Shown here piece after piece: positions 1 through 7,040 of a stretch of 8,939 nt of DNA; the first letter of the stretch is position 1; each line of letters opens with the position of its first letter. The notes below the pieces were generated by a model. That model was given only the letters and a program-made list of their open reading frames with translations. It had not been told where the DNA came from and ran no database searches. The position numbers were made by a program, and so were the translations under genes. The stretch is taken from contig JAEWHQ010000270.1 in NCBI GenBank assembly GCA_023387715.1, forward strand, positions 1 through 8,939. The letters are read 5' to 3'. The stretch is from Pseudomonadota bacterium. Lineage in GTDB: Bacteria > Pseudomonadota > Alphaproteobacteria > Rhizobiales > Rhizobiaceae.

Positions 1-81
1 TTGTACGGCAGCGGCCACCGCCGTATTAGCGGAAAACGCAAAAGCCATACCAACGGTCAATAAAGCTACATATTTTTTCAT
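1..81 (-). CDS. Secreted protein of unknown function, N-terminus only
   Basis: Read on the - strand, an ATG at 81-79 opens a frame that stays open to the left edge (27 codons). The visible residues are a textbook Sec signal peptide: a short basic N-region (MKKY), a hydrophobic core, and an Ala-X-Ala cleavage site with likely cutting after Ala23 (AVA|A). The mature part is almost entirely outside the window, so no family can be named. The Shine-Dalgarno is weak (a GAG-containing stretch about 5 bases before the ATG). The gene diverges from the ybaN/pst genes, so both directions are served by the long intergenic region at 82-702. It is too short for the usual length cutoffs, but signal-peptide composition and position at the edge of a gene-free region support it. 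Confidence 0.7.
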   Translation of the reverse strand, partial: MKKYVALLTVGMAFAFSANTAVAAAVQ

Positions 82-702
82 CGTCTCAAGCGTCCACAGT
101 TGCACATCAGGATTTGCAAAGCCGCTCTTGTACTGTTTCTTTTTGAAAGCAATAAAAGGCAGGCTTTAAAAACGCTGCCCGATTGGCCGGTAAATGTGGC
201 GCTCAAGTGGACGAAATAAAGATGATTTAAGGCATTTTGAATCTATAGTTAAAAGGAAAATCATCCCATAATTCTAAATTTTACTATTTATATTTCAGTA
301 TAGTTTTTCCAAATCATGATTATATTCACATAAATCAATTTTAAAATATGATTACCACCAATTTACCATTGGGAAAAATCGTTAACTTTTACCTTTTCAA
401 AGTGTCGCCCGCTATTTTCACTATTGTAAAATGAAAACGGTATGCGAACTGAGGAGCTTTTTATTCTGCGCTTAAGTGTTCATGCCTAAGGGCAGAATTA
501 ACTTTTGTGGCTTTTTCGTGGCAGGAAGCATGCCTGAACCGCATAAAATAACACGGCGCAACAGTTTGTGATCGCGTAAAGTTTACTTTTTTACACTGGT
601 TTTGGTCAATCTGGCACTTTGAACACTGGCGATTCCATGCACAAAGCAGTATCAGAATAGCCGTCCGTCATTTATCGATATCGTCACCTTGAAAGACATG
701 TA
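82..702. other. Long AT-rich divergent intergenic region
   Basis: These 621 bases lie between two divergent genes and are much richer in A and T than the genes, especially 220-420. I see no convincing protein gene; the longest ATG frames are about 15 codons (431 and 442) and lack Shine-Dalgarno sites. Minor structures are a CCAAT/ATTGG inverted repeat (358-362, 368-372), a GGCAG/CTGCC repeat (158-162, 175-179) that on the - strand is followed by a T-rich run, and an 8-bp CGATATCG palindrome at 676-683. A related sequence, CATGCCT followed by A/G-A, occurs at about 481 and 530. Promoters for both flanking genes must lie here, but I cannot place either with confidence. An untranslated small RNA is possible and unproven. 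Confidence 0.6.
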
Positions 703-1143
703 GTGAGCAACCCGCAACCTGACGACATTAATGCACAATCAAACGGGGCAGAAACAGCCAGCCGTGGGAGCGTTTTGTCAAAAGCTCAACGCATCATTTA
801 TATGGTGCTGGGTTTCTTAATGCTTGCTCTGGGCATTATCGGTGCATTTCTGCCTGTTATGCCAACGACCATTTTCATCATTTTGGCCGCATGGTTTTTC
901 GGCCGTTCTTCTCCTGCTTTCGAAGCAAAGCTGCTGGCGCATCCGCAATTCGGCCCCATGCTGATTAAATGGCGCGAAAAAGGTGCCGTGCCGGTTAAAG
1001 CCAAGTTTTTTGCCTGTGGCGGCATGACATTAGGCTATGCGATTTTTTGGCGGGGCGCGCAGCCCGGCCTCTGGCTTGCATTAGCAGTTGGTATCTTCAT
1101 GCTCGCCAGCGCACTTTATGTTATCAGCCGTCCAAACGGCTAA
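703..1143 (+). CDS. ybaN: YbaN/DUF454 family inner-membrane protein
   Basis: A 146-residue membrane protein of the DUF454 (YbaN) family, whose biochemical role is not established. The family hallmark is clear: a first membrane segment (about 31-53) leading into GAFLPVMPTT (47-56), then FGRSSPAFEAKLLAHPQFGP (66-85) and a GAVPVKAK stretch (94-101). A hydrophobic C-terminal half follows, with a membrane segment at about 121-143. The frame opens with GTG at 703, preceded by a weak GAAAG at 691-695. There is no in-frame ATG before residue 34, which falls inside the first membrane segment, so GTG is the best start even though residues 1-28 are a polar extension beyond the roughly 125-residue E. coli protein. 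It ends 148 bases before pstS, whose promoter lies in that gap, so it is probably a separate transcription unit. Confidence 0.85.
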   Translation: MSNPQPDDINAQSNGAETASRGSVLSKAQRIIYMVLGFLMLALGIIGAFLPVMPTTIFIILAAWFFGRSSPAFEAKLLAHPQFGPMLIKWREKGAVPVKAKFFACGGMTLGYAIFWRGAQPGLWLALAVGIFMLASALYVISRPNG

Positions 1144-1198
1144 AGTCTTTTTAAAAAAATTGCCCGATATTTTTTGATAAAGTTCATATGACACAAAG

Positions 1199-1231
1199 CT
1201 GTAATATTACTGTCATATGACTGTAATAAAC
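1199..1231 (+). promoter_or_regulatory. Triple Pho box (PhoB operator) of the pst operon
   Basis: Three direct repeats of the Pho half-site occur at exactly 11-bp spacing: CTGTAAT (1199-1205), CTGTCAT (1210-1216) and CTGTAAT (1221-1227), separated by the AT-rich spacers ATTA and ATGA. The middle copy matches the alphaproteobacterial Pho-box consensus CTGTCAT exactly, and each outer copy differs by one base. PhoB dimers bind two such repeats and substitute for a -35 element. A plausible but poor -10 (CCTAGA, 1236-1241) follows at a suitable distance. The transcript would then begin around 1248 and have a short leader before the pstS Shine-Dalgarno (TGGAG, 1279-1283). Because phoB is the last gene of this cluster, the site closes an autoregulatory loop. 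Confidence 0.9.
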
Positions 1232-1291
1232 AGCGCCTAGACGGTTAGTGACATTAAACGTCATTGTCTTTACCCAACTGGAGCTACTCCT

Positions 1292-2338
1292 ATGAACACG
1301 TTGATTTCCACAACCGCTGCACTGGCTATCGCGGCTGTTATGTCCGTTTCCGCAGCTTCCGCTCGCGATCAGATCCAAGTCGCTGGTTCTTCAACCGTTC
1401 TGCCATATGCAAAAATCGTTGCCGAAACTTTCGGTGAAACCTACCCAGACTTTAAAACTCCGGTGATTGAGTCCGGCGGTTCGGGCGCAGGTATTAAAGA
1501 ATTCTGTAAAGGTGTTGGTGAAAATACAATCGATATCGCCAATGCTTCCCGTGCAATGAAAGATTCCGAACTGAAATCCTGCATCGAAGCAGGTGTTAAA
1601 GATGTTCAGGAAGTTCGCTTCGGTTATGACGGTATCGTCTTTGCAACCGATGCAAAAGGCCCTGAATGGAAGCTGAAGCCTGCTGATCTTTATCAGGCAT
1701 TGGCTGCAAAAGTGATCGTAGACGGCAAGCTCGTCGACAATCCGAACACCAAATGGAATCAGGTTAACGCTGCTCTGCCGGATTGGGACATTGCTGCCTA
1801 TATTCCTGGTGAAAAGCACGGCACCCGTGAAGTTTTCGAAGAAAAAGTTTTGGCCGAAGGCTGTAAAGCTGCCGGCGCACTGGAAGCTATCAAAGCCACC
1901 GGTCTTGATGACAAAGCAGCCGCTTCTGCTTGTATCGCAGTGCGTAAAGACGGCAAAGCCGTTGATATCGATGGCGATTACAGCGAAACCCTTGCCCGCA
2001 TCGACTCAAACAAAACCGGCGTTGGCGTTTTCGGCCTCTATTTCTACGAAAACAATGCTGACAAGCTGCGTGTAGCAACCGTCAACGACGTTGTTCCTTC
2101 AGCTGAAACAGTTGCTTCCGGCGAATATCCGGTATCGCGTCCGCTGTTCTTCTACGTGAAAAAAGCGCATCTCGGCGTGATCCCGGGTCTGAAAGAATAT
2201 GTAGACTTCTTCTTGTCAGAACAGATGGTTGGCCCAGACAGCCCATTGGCTGAATATGGTCTGGTTCCCGCCCCTGAAGCAGAGCGCGAAGCACAGCGCA
2301 CTGATTTTGCAGCCGGTAAAGTCCTCGCTGCTAAATAA
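1292..2338 (+). CDS. pstS: Periplasmic phosphate-binding protein PstS
   Basis: High-affinity phosphate receptor of the PstSCAB ABC importer, acting in the periplasm. The 348-residue product begins with a Sec signal peptide likely cut after Ala24 (ASA|R). The mature protein starts almost at once with the family motif QVAGSSTVLPY (29-39), followed by SGGSGAGI (61-68), the DIANASR stretch (81-87) and HGTR (176-179). In the PstS fold these loops supply the Ser/Thr, Asp and Arg side chains and backbone amides that hold phosphate. The start is fixed by TGGAG at 1279-1283 and the signal peptide. No lipobox is present, so it is soluble rather than lipid-anchored. It is the first gene of the operon, directly behind the Pho boxes, and is separated from pstC by 136 bases holding a strong hairpin. 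Confidence 0.97.
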   Translation: MNTLISTTAALAIAAVMSVSAASARDQIQVAGSSTVLPYAKIVAETFGETYPDFKTPVIESGGSGAGIKEFCKGVGENTIDIANASRAMKDSELKSCIEAGVKDVQEVRFGYDGIVFATDAKGPEWKLKPADLYQALAAKVIVDGKLVDNPNTKWNQVNAALPDWDIAAYIPGEKHGTREVFEEKVLAEGCKAAGALEAIKATGLDDKAAASACIAVRKDGKAVDIDGDYSETLARIDSNKTGVGVFGLYFYENNADKLRVATVNDVVPSAETVASGEYPVSRPLFFYVKKAHLGVIPGLKEYVDFFLSEQMVGPDSPLAEYGLVPAPEAEREAQRTDFAAGKVLAAK

Positions 2339-2349
2339 GACAACGACTG

Positions 2350-2381
2350 TAAATGCGACCGGCCTGTGCCGGTCGCATTTA
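2350..2381 (+). terminator. pstS-pstC intergenic hairpin (attenuator or mRNA stabiliser)
   Basis: A perfect 14-bp stem: TAAATGCGACCGGC (2350-2363) pairs with 2368-2381 around a 4-base CTGT loop, starting 12 bases after the pstS stop. The 3' side is ATTTATACAC rather than a continuous T run, so it is likely a partial terminator or a block to 3' exonucleases. Either role would leave more pstS than pstCAB message, as expected because the binding protein is needed in excess over the permease. A much smaller GCGG/CCGC hairpin with a T5 loop follows at 2398-2410. Confidence 0.85.
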
Positions 2382-2474
2382 TACACTGCAAGACTTTGCG
2401 GTTTTTCCGCTGCACAAGCATAATCATCTAAACACTTTCACTAAAGTTTACATAGCGCGCTTTAAGGAAATTGA

Positions 2475-3938
2475 ATGTCCGCCTTGCTGGTTTTACTCAC
2501 AGTCATACTGATCGGTTTGGCTGGATTTTTTATGGGGCGTCAGAAAGCGCTTTCACAATATAAATCCGTGCCCCAAAACGAAAAAATGCACTCACGGCCT
2601 CATTATCACGGCTGGTGGGTGTTTTTAGTTTCTGCCCTGCCTGCCACCATCTTTCTCGTCATCTGGCTTATCGGTTCCTCGACCTATATTGAGCACAATG
2701 CGACATCCCAGCTTTCAGACGTTTCAACAAGCAATAATAATCTGAATTTGAGCATGGTTCGTGGCCTTGCCAAAGGTATTGAGCGCCTTTCACCTGCTGA
2801 AAAAGAAGCTCTGCCGACAGATTATCAGGCGGTGCGCGAATATATGGGCAATAAAGGCATTGCGCTTGCCACTGAAGGCCAGGACTTCATGGTGCCTATT
2901 GCGCAATATTGGACGAAGGCATCCGCAGTTGCACAAAAAACCGGAACCGCTATCGCCATTGTGCTCGCCCTTGCCGGTCTGGTCTTTGGTATGGCCACCA
3001 TTAAAGTGCGCACCCGTGCGCGCAACAATGTTGAGAAAATCGTCCTCTGGGGTCTGATTGCCGCTTCTGGCATCGCCATTTTAACCACCATCGGCATCAT
3101 CTTCTCAATGCTGTTTCAGACGATTACTTTCTTCCAGTCTGTTTCTTTCTCCAACTTCTTCTTCGGCACCGTATGGGATCCGCGCTTTGCAGCCGCCGGT
3201 TCTGATGGCGCTGTTGGTCAGTTTGGTCTTATCCCGCTTTTGGCCGGTACACTTTATATCGCTTTTGTAGCCATGCTCTTTGCGGTGCCGGTTGGCCTGT
3301 TTTCAGCCGTTTACATGGCAGAATATGCCTCTCCAAAAGTGCGCAGTGTGGTCAAGCCGGTGCTGGAGCTACTGGCCGGTATCCCGACCATCGTTTACGG
3401 CTTCTTTGCCATGGTCACAGTTGGTCCGTTCTTACGTGATCTTAGTATCGCCATTGCAGGCGGTCAGGGTTTTATAATGGCGCAGAGCGTGCTCACCGCC
3501 GGTCTGGTGATGGGCGTGATGCTGATCCCGTTTGTGTCCTCGCTTTCCGACGACATCATCACCGCGGTGCCCAATTCTATGCGTGACGGCTCGCTCGGCC
3601 TTGGTGCGACACAATCAGAAACGATCAAAAAAGTCGTGCTGCCTGCGGCTCTTCCGGGCATTGTCGGTGCGCTGCTTCTCACCGCTTCGCGTGCAATCGG
3701 TGAAACCATGATTGTGGTGCTGGCTGCCGGTGTTGCCGCCAATCTGACGCTCAACCCGTTTGAAGCCATGACCACTATTACCGTTAAAATCGTCAATCAG
3801 CTGACCGGTGACCTTGAATTCAACTCACCACAGACCTTGGTCGCTTTTGCCCTTGGCATCACCTTGTTCTTTCTGACGCTGATCATGAACATTTTTGCAC
3901 TCTATATTGTTCGCAAATATCGGGAGCAGTACGACTGA
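2475..3938 (+). CDS. pstC: Phosphate ABC transporter permease PstC
   Basis: One of the two inner-membrane permeases that form the phosphate channel. The 487-residue protein is clearly longer than the roughly 320-residue E. coli PstC. It has an N-terminal extension with hydrophobic segments at about 2-20 and 47-69, a soluble, probably periplasmic stretch at 70-150, and a further segment at 157-176, as in other alphaproteobacteria. The conserved permease core runs from about 190 to 480. The EAA loop that docks to the ATPase is visible at about 366-390 (SMRDGSLGLGATQSETIKKV), and AIGETM (407-412) follows. AAGGAA at 2464-2469 supports the ATG at 2475. The stop overlaps the pstA start by one base (TGATG), which implies translational coupling. 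Confidence 0.95.
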   Translation: MSALLVLLTVILIGLAGFFMGRQKALSQYKSVPQNEKMHSRPHYHGWWVFLVSALPATIFLVIWLIGSSTYIEHNATSQLSDVSTSNNNLNLSMVRGLAKGIERLSPAEKEALPTDYQAVREYMGNKGIALATEGQDFMVPIAQYWTKASAVAQKTGTAIAIVLALAGLVFGMATIKVRTRARNNVEKIVLWGLIAASGIAILTTIGIIFSMLFQTITFFQSVSFSNFFFGTVWDPRFAAAGSDGAVGQFGLIPLLAGTLYIAFVAMLFAVPVGLFSAVYMAEYASPKVRSVVKPVLELLAGIPTIVYGFFAMVTVGPFLRDLSIAIAGGQGFIMAQSVLTAGLVMGVMLIPFVSSLSDDIITAVPNSMRDGSLGLGATQSETIKKVVLPAALPGIVGALLLTASRAIGETMIVVLAAGVAANLTLNPFEAMTTITVKIVNQLTGDLEFNSPQTLVAFALGITLFFLTLIMNIFALYIVRKYREQYD

Positions 3939-5266
3939 TGAGTGATACCAGCCTTTCTTCCAATTCAACAGGTGCCCCGATGAGTGCAAAACCAGCGCGC
4001 CGTGATATCGGCATCAAACGCCGCTACGCCTCTGAACGACGTTTCCGACTTTATGGCGTTCTGGCTATCTGCATCGGCGTCTTTTTCCTCTGCGCCTTGC
4101 TTTTTACCGTTTTTTCCAAAGGCTATACCGCTTTCTGGCAGACCACTGTCAGTATTCCGGTCATGCTGGAACAAAAAGTAATTGACCCGGGCAATAAGCG
4201 GGCAGAAGACCCGAATGTGCTGATAACCGCCAATTATCCGGTTTTGGTACGCAATGCTTTGGCCGAGCATTTGAAAGTTCCTGCAAGTGACAAATCCGCC
4301 ATGCGTGAACTGGGCAAGTTCTATTCTGATGGTGTGCGCGTACAGCTGCGCCAGATGGTCATGGATAATCCGTCTCTGATCGGCACCACCCAGAATATCA
4401 ATTTCCTTGCCAGTGCCGACATTGATTCTGCCTTTAAAGGCCAGATCGATCTGAGCGTTCCGGAAGCAAATCGTAAAGTTTCCGACCGTCAGGTAACATG
4501 GATGAACACACTTTCAGAAGAAGGTGTGATGGGTCAGAGTTTCAACAGTGGTCTCTTCACCTTTGGCGCATCCAGCCGCCCTGAAACCTCAGGTCTGGGT
4601 GTCGCCTTTGTCGGCTCACTTTACATGATGCTGATCGTGCTTGGCATCGCGCTGCCTGTAGGCGTTGCTGCTTCCATTTATCTGGAAGAGTTTGCCAAGA
4701 AAAACCGCTTTACCGATCTGGTGGAGGTCAATATCAACAATCTGGCAGCGGTTCCTTCCATCGTTTTTGGTCTGCTGGGGCTTGCTGTTTTCATCAACCT
4801 CTTCGGCCTTCCACGCTCGGCATCACTCGTGGGTGGCCTGGTGCTCTCGCTGATGACACTCCCAACCATCATCATTGCCACCCGTGCGGCACTCCGCGCT
4901 GTTCCACCATCTATTCGTGACGCAGCATTGGGTCTTGGCGCATCCAAAACCCAAATGGTATTCCATCATGTGCTGCCGCTGGCTGCGCCGGGCATCCTCA
5001 CCGGCACCATTATTGGTCTGGCGCAGGCTTTGGGTGAAACTGCACCACTGCTTCTCATTGGTATGGTTGCATTCGTAGCCAACGTACCGGTTTCACCACT
5101 TGATCCTGCTACCGCGCTGCCGGTTCAGATCTTCATGTGGGCAAACGAAGCCGAGCGCGCCTTTGTGGAGCGCACATCCGGTGCCATCATTGTACTTCTG
5201 GCATTCTTGGCCATTATGAACATTGCTGCCATCATCCTGCGCCGTCGCTTCGAGCGTCGTTGGTAA
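3938..5266 (+). CDS. pstA: Phosphate ABC transporter permease PstA
   Basis: Partner permease of PstC, 442 residues against about 296 in E. coli. The extra length is an N-terminal region matching the layout of the DUF3333-type extension of alphaproteobacterial PstA: a basic cytoplasmic tail (about 18-36), a membrane segment (38-60) and a long soluble domain (65-205). The permease core follows, with segments starting around 222. The EAA loop lies at about 324-347 ([18 protein letters not shown] onward), then ALGETAP (364-370). The ATG at 3938 overlaps the pstC stop and has GGGAG at 3922-3926, so it is preferred over an in-frame ATG at 3980 (residue 15). The protein ends in a strongly basic tail (RRRFERRW), as expected for a cytoplasmic end. 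Confidence 0.95.
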   Translation: MSDTSLSSNSTGAPMSAKPARRDIGIKRRYASERRFRLYGVLAICIGVFFLCALLFTVFSKGYTAFWQTTVSIPVMLEQKVIDPGNKRAEDPNVLITANYPVLVRNALAEHLKVPASDKSAMRELGKFYSDGVRVQLRQMVMDNPSLIGTTQNINFLASADIDSAFKGQIDLSVPEANRKVSDRQVTWMNTLSEEGVMGQSFNSGLFTFGASSRPETSGLGVAFVGSLYMMLIVLGIALPVGVAASIYLEEFAKKNRFTDLVEVNINNLAAVPSIVFGLLGLAVFINLFGLPRSASLVGGLVLSLMTLPTIIIATRAALRAVPPSIRDAALGLGASKTQMVFHHVLPLAAPGILTGTIIGLAQALGETAPLLLIGMVAFVANVPVSPLDPATALPVQIFMWANEAERAFVERTSGAIIVLLAFLAIMNIAAIILRRRFERRW

Positions 5267-5280
5267 GCGGAGCTTTAACG

Positions 5281-6102
5281 ATGAATTATGTATCAGAACA
5301 TCCTCAGGACAACACACCGGGAGTTAAAATGAACCTCAGCGCCCAACCAATCAAAATGCGCGGTGAAAAAGTCAGCGTATTTTATGGCGCCAAACAAGCG
5401 CTGTTCGGAGTTGACCTCGACATTCCTGAAAAAATGGTGACGGCTCTGATCGGCCCTTCGGGTTGCGGCAAATCCACATTCCTGCGTTCGCTTAACCGTA
5501 TGAATGATACGATTGAAGGCTGCCGCGTAGAAGGCAAGATCACGCTCGATAATGAGGATATTTATGACCCGAAAATTGACGTAGTGGAGCTGCGTGCCCG
5601 CGTTGGCATGGTGTTCCAGAAGCCTAATCCGTTTCCAAAATCCATTTTCGACAATGTGGCTTATGGCCCGCGTATTCACGGCCTTGCCAAAGACCGCACC
5701 GATCTGGAAGAAACGGTTATTACGAGCCTGAAAAAAGCCAGCCTTTATGAAGAGGTCAAAGACCGTCTTCATGATGCCGGCACCGGCCTTTCCGGTGGTC
5801 AGCAGCAGCGTCTGTGCATTGCCCGCGCTATTGCGGTCAGCCCTGAAGTTATCCTCATGGACGAGCCTTGCTCGGCGCTTGATCCGATTGCGACCGCTAA
5901 GATCGAAGAACTGATCGACGAATTGCGCCAGAATTATACCATTGCAATCGTCACCCACTCTATGCAGCAAGCCGCGCGTGTTTCGCAAAAAACCGCCTTC
6001 TTCCATCTTGGCAATATTGTCGAGGAAGGCGAAACCGAAGCGATTTTCACCGCACCAAAAGAAAAACGGACACAGGACTACATCACCGGTCGCTTCGGCT
6101 GA
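5281..6102 (+). CDS. pstB: Phosphate ABC transporter ATP-binding protein PstB
   Basis: ATPase that powers phosphate import through PstC/PstA; cytoplasmic, 273 residues. All nucleotide-binding motifs are intact: Walker [10 protein letters not shown] (58-66), Q-loop Gln113 in FQKPNPFP, signature LSGGQQQR (170-177), Walker B VILMDEP with Asp194-Glu195, and switch His226 in THSM. The frame extends upstream into pstA, but ATG 5281 has GGAG at 5269-5272 with 8-base spacing and starts 14 bases after the pstA stop. A second in-frame ATG at 5329 (residue 17) has an equally good GGGAG at 5319-5323 with 5-base spacing and would still give a complete ATPase. The longer form fits rhizobial PstB proteins, which I recall as carrying a similar short leader. 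Confidence 0.96.
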   Translation: MNYVSEHPQDNTPGVKMNLSAQPIKMRGEKVSVFYGAKQALFGVDLDIPEKMVTALIGPSGCGKSTFLRSLNRMNDTIEGCRVEGKITLDNEDIYDPKIDVVELRARVGMVFQKPNPFPKSIFDNVAYGPRIHGLAKDRTDLEETVITSLKKASLYEEVKDRLHDAGTGLSGGQQQRLCIARAIAVSPEVILMDEPCSALDPIATAKIEELIDELRQNYTIAIVTHSMQQAARVSQKTAFFHLGNIVEEGETEAIFTAPKEKRTQDYITGRFG

Positions 6103-6137
6103 TTGTTGTTGCCTATACTTTTTTAAGAGGTTTTTTC

Positions 6138-6860
6138 ATGCCTATAAAACACACTGTCCGCTCTTATGATGAAGAACTGAAATTTCTGGCCCATAAGATT
6201 GCCGAAATGGGCGGCCATGCCGAGCGTATGGTCGAGCAATCCATTGCCGCAATTGTCAATGCCGACCAAGAACTGGCTCAGCGCGTCATTGCAGACGATC
6301 TGTTTCTTGATGCAGCAGAACGCGAGATCGACGACAAGGCCATCACCATCATTGCCAAGCGTCAGCCAATGGCAATTGACCTGCGCGAAATCATCGGTGC
6401 CATCCGTATTTCCGCTGATCTGGAACGCGTTGGTGATTTGGGCAAAAATATTGCCAAACGTGTGGCGGCTGTTTCTGACACCCGCCAATCCGTCAAGCTC
6501 TATCGCGGCCTTGAAACCTTAGCTGAGCTGGCGCTCACCCAGCTGAAAGAAGTGCTCGACGCCTATGCCACCCGCTCGGTGGCACAGATCAACATTGTGC
6601 GTGACCGCGATGATGAAATCGATGCCATGTACACTTCGATCTTCCGCGAGCTTCTCACTTATATGATGGAAGATCCGCGCAATATTTCTTCCTGCACCCA
6701 TTTGCTGTTCAGCGCCAAAAACATTGAACGCATCGGCGACCACGCCACCAATATTGCCGAGACGGTTTATTACATCGTCACCGGCCAGCAAATGCCGGCC
6801 GAGCGACCAAAGGAAGACCTCAGCCACGACATCATCGTGGATGAAGCCCGCAAGCCTTAA
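6138..6860 (+). CDS. phoU: Phosphate-signalling protein PhoU
   Basis: Cytoplasmic regulator that links the Pst transporter to the phosphate-sensing histidine kinase and keeps the Pho regulon off when phosphate is plentiful. The 240-residue length and two tandem three-helix repeats are typical of the family. The paired metal-binding ERxGD motifs are present in both repeats: E96-R97-V-G-D100 with NIAKR downstream, and E197-R198-I-G-D201 with NIAE downstream. The start ATG has AAGAGG at 6124-6129. The gene follows pstB by 35 bases, so it belongs to the pst transcript. A TATACT sequence at 6114-6119 resembles a -10 element, but I see no matching -35. Confidence 0.96.
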   Translation: MPIKHTVRSYDEELKFLAHKIAEMGGHAERMVEQSIAAIVNADQELAQRVIADDLFLDAAEREIDDKAITIIAKRQPMAIDLREIIGAIRISADLERVGDLGKNIAKRVAAVSDTRQSVKLYRGLETLAELALTQLKEVLDAYATRSVAQINIVRDRDDEIDAMYTSIFRELLTYMMEDPRNISSCTHLLFSAKNIERIGDHATNIAETVYYIVTGQQMPAERPKEDLSHDIIVDEARKP

Positions 6861-6862
6861 AT

Positions 6863-6916
6863 AACCGGAAAGGCGGACAAGATTTTGATGAAAGTAATTG
6901 TCCGCCAACGGTTTTA
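6863..6916 (+). terminator. Bipartite hairpin after phoU
   Basis: A 9-bp perfect stem, GGCGGACAA (6872-6880) with TTGTCCGCC (6898-6906), encloses a 17-base loop. A second, outer 5-bp stem, AACCG (6863-6867) with CGGTT (6909-6913), continues into TTTAT. It begins just 2 bases past the phoU stop. The long loop and short T run suggest a partial terminator or an RNA-processing structure between phoU and phoB rather than a full stop. Confidence 0.55.
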
Positions 6917-6929
6917 TATGCAGTTTTCA

Positions 6930-6989
6930 AGAGCGGTGCTCCCGCTCTGCACCCTAGTTTTGTCGCAATTTCAGCCTGCCAGACTTATA
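6930..6989 (+). promoter_or_regulatory. Candidate phoB-proximal hairpin and promoter
   Basis: In the 180-base gap before phoB, a second hairpin, AGAGCGG (6930-6936) with CCGCTCT (6942-6948), has a 5-base loop. It is followed by TTGTCG (6960-6965), 18 bases, then CTTATA (6984-6989), which resembles an alphaproteobacterial housekeeping promoter with one weak element. If real, transcription would start around 6996 and give phoB a leader of about 45 bases. I see no Pho-box pair here, so this promoter would not be PhoB-controlled. The hairpin is seen directly; the promoter is a guess from hexamer resemblance. Confidence 0.35.
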
Positions 6990-7040
6990 TTACAACTGCA
7001 TGGTCTGACTTTTGCGCCAATTGACTGAAGGAATCTCGTG

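Noticed and set aside
431..489. Two overlapping tiny ATG frames (about 14-15 codons) that could be leader peptides
   Set aside because: Neither has a ribosome site, and no attenuator-like structure couples them to ybaN.
665..687. CCGTCAT near the ybaN start as a Pho half-site
   Set aside because: It is a single half-site; the next similar sequence is 16 bases away, out of register.
1391..1819. 142-codon - strand frame inside pstS
   Set aside because: Antisense shadow of a well-conserved gene, with no family resemblance and no promoter or terminator context.
5137..5280. Upstream extension of the pstB frame into pstA
   Set aside because: It overlaps the conserved pstA 3' end, its added residues do not resemble PstB, and ATG 5281 has a good ribosome site.
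5293..6006. 237-codon open frame on the - strand inside pstB
   Set aside because: It is antisense to a fully conserved ABC ATPase, has no recognisable domain, and its openness follows from the codon use of pstB.
6114..6119. TATACT as the -10 of a phoU promoter
   Set aside because: No acceptable -35 lies 16-19 bases upstream, and the short pstB-phoU gap already explains expression from the operon.
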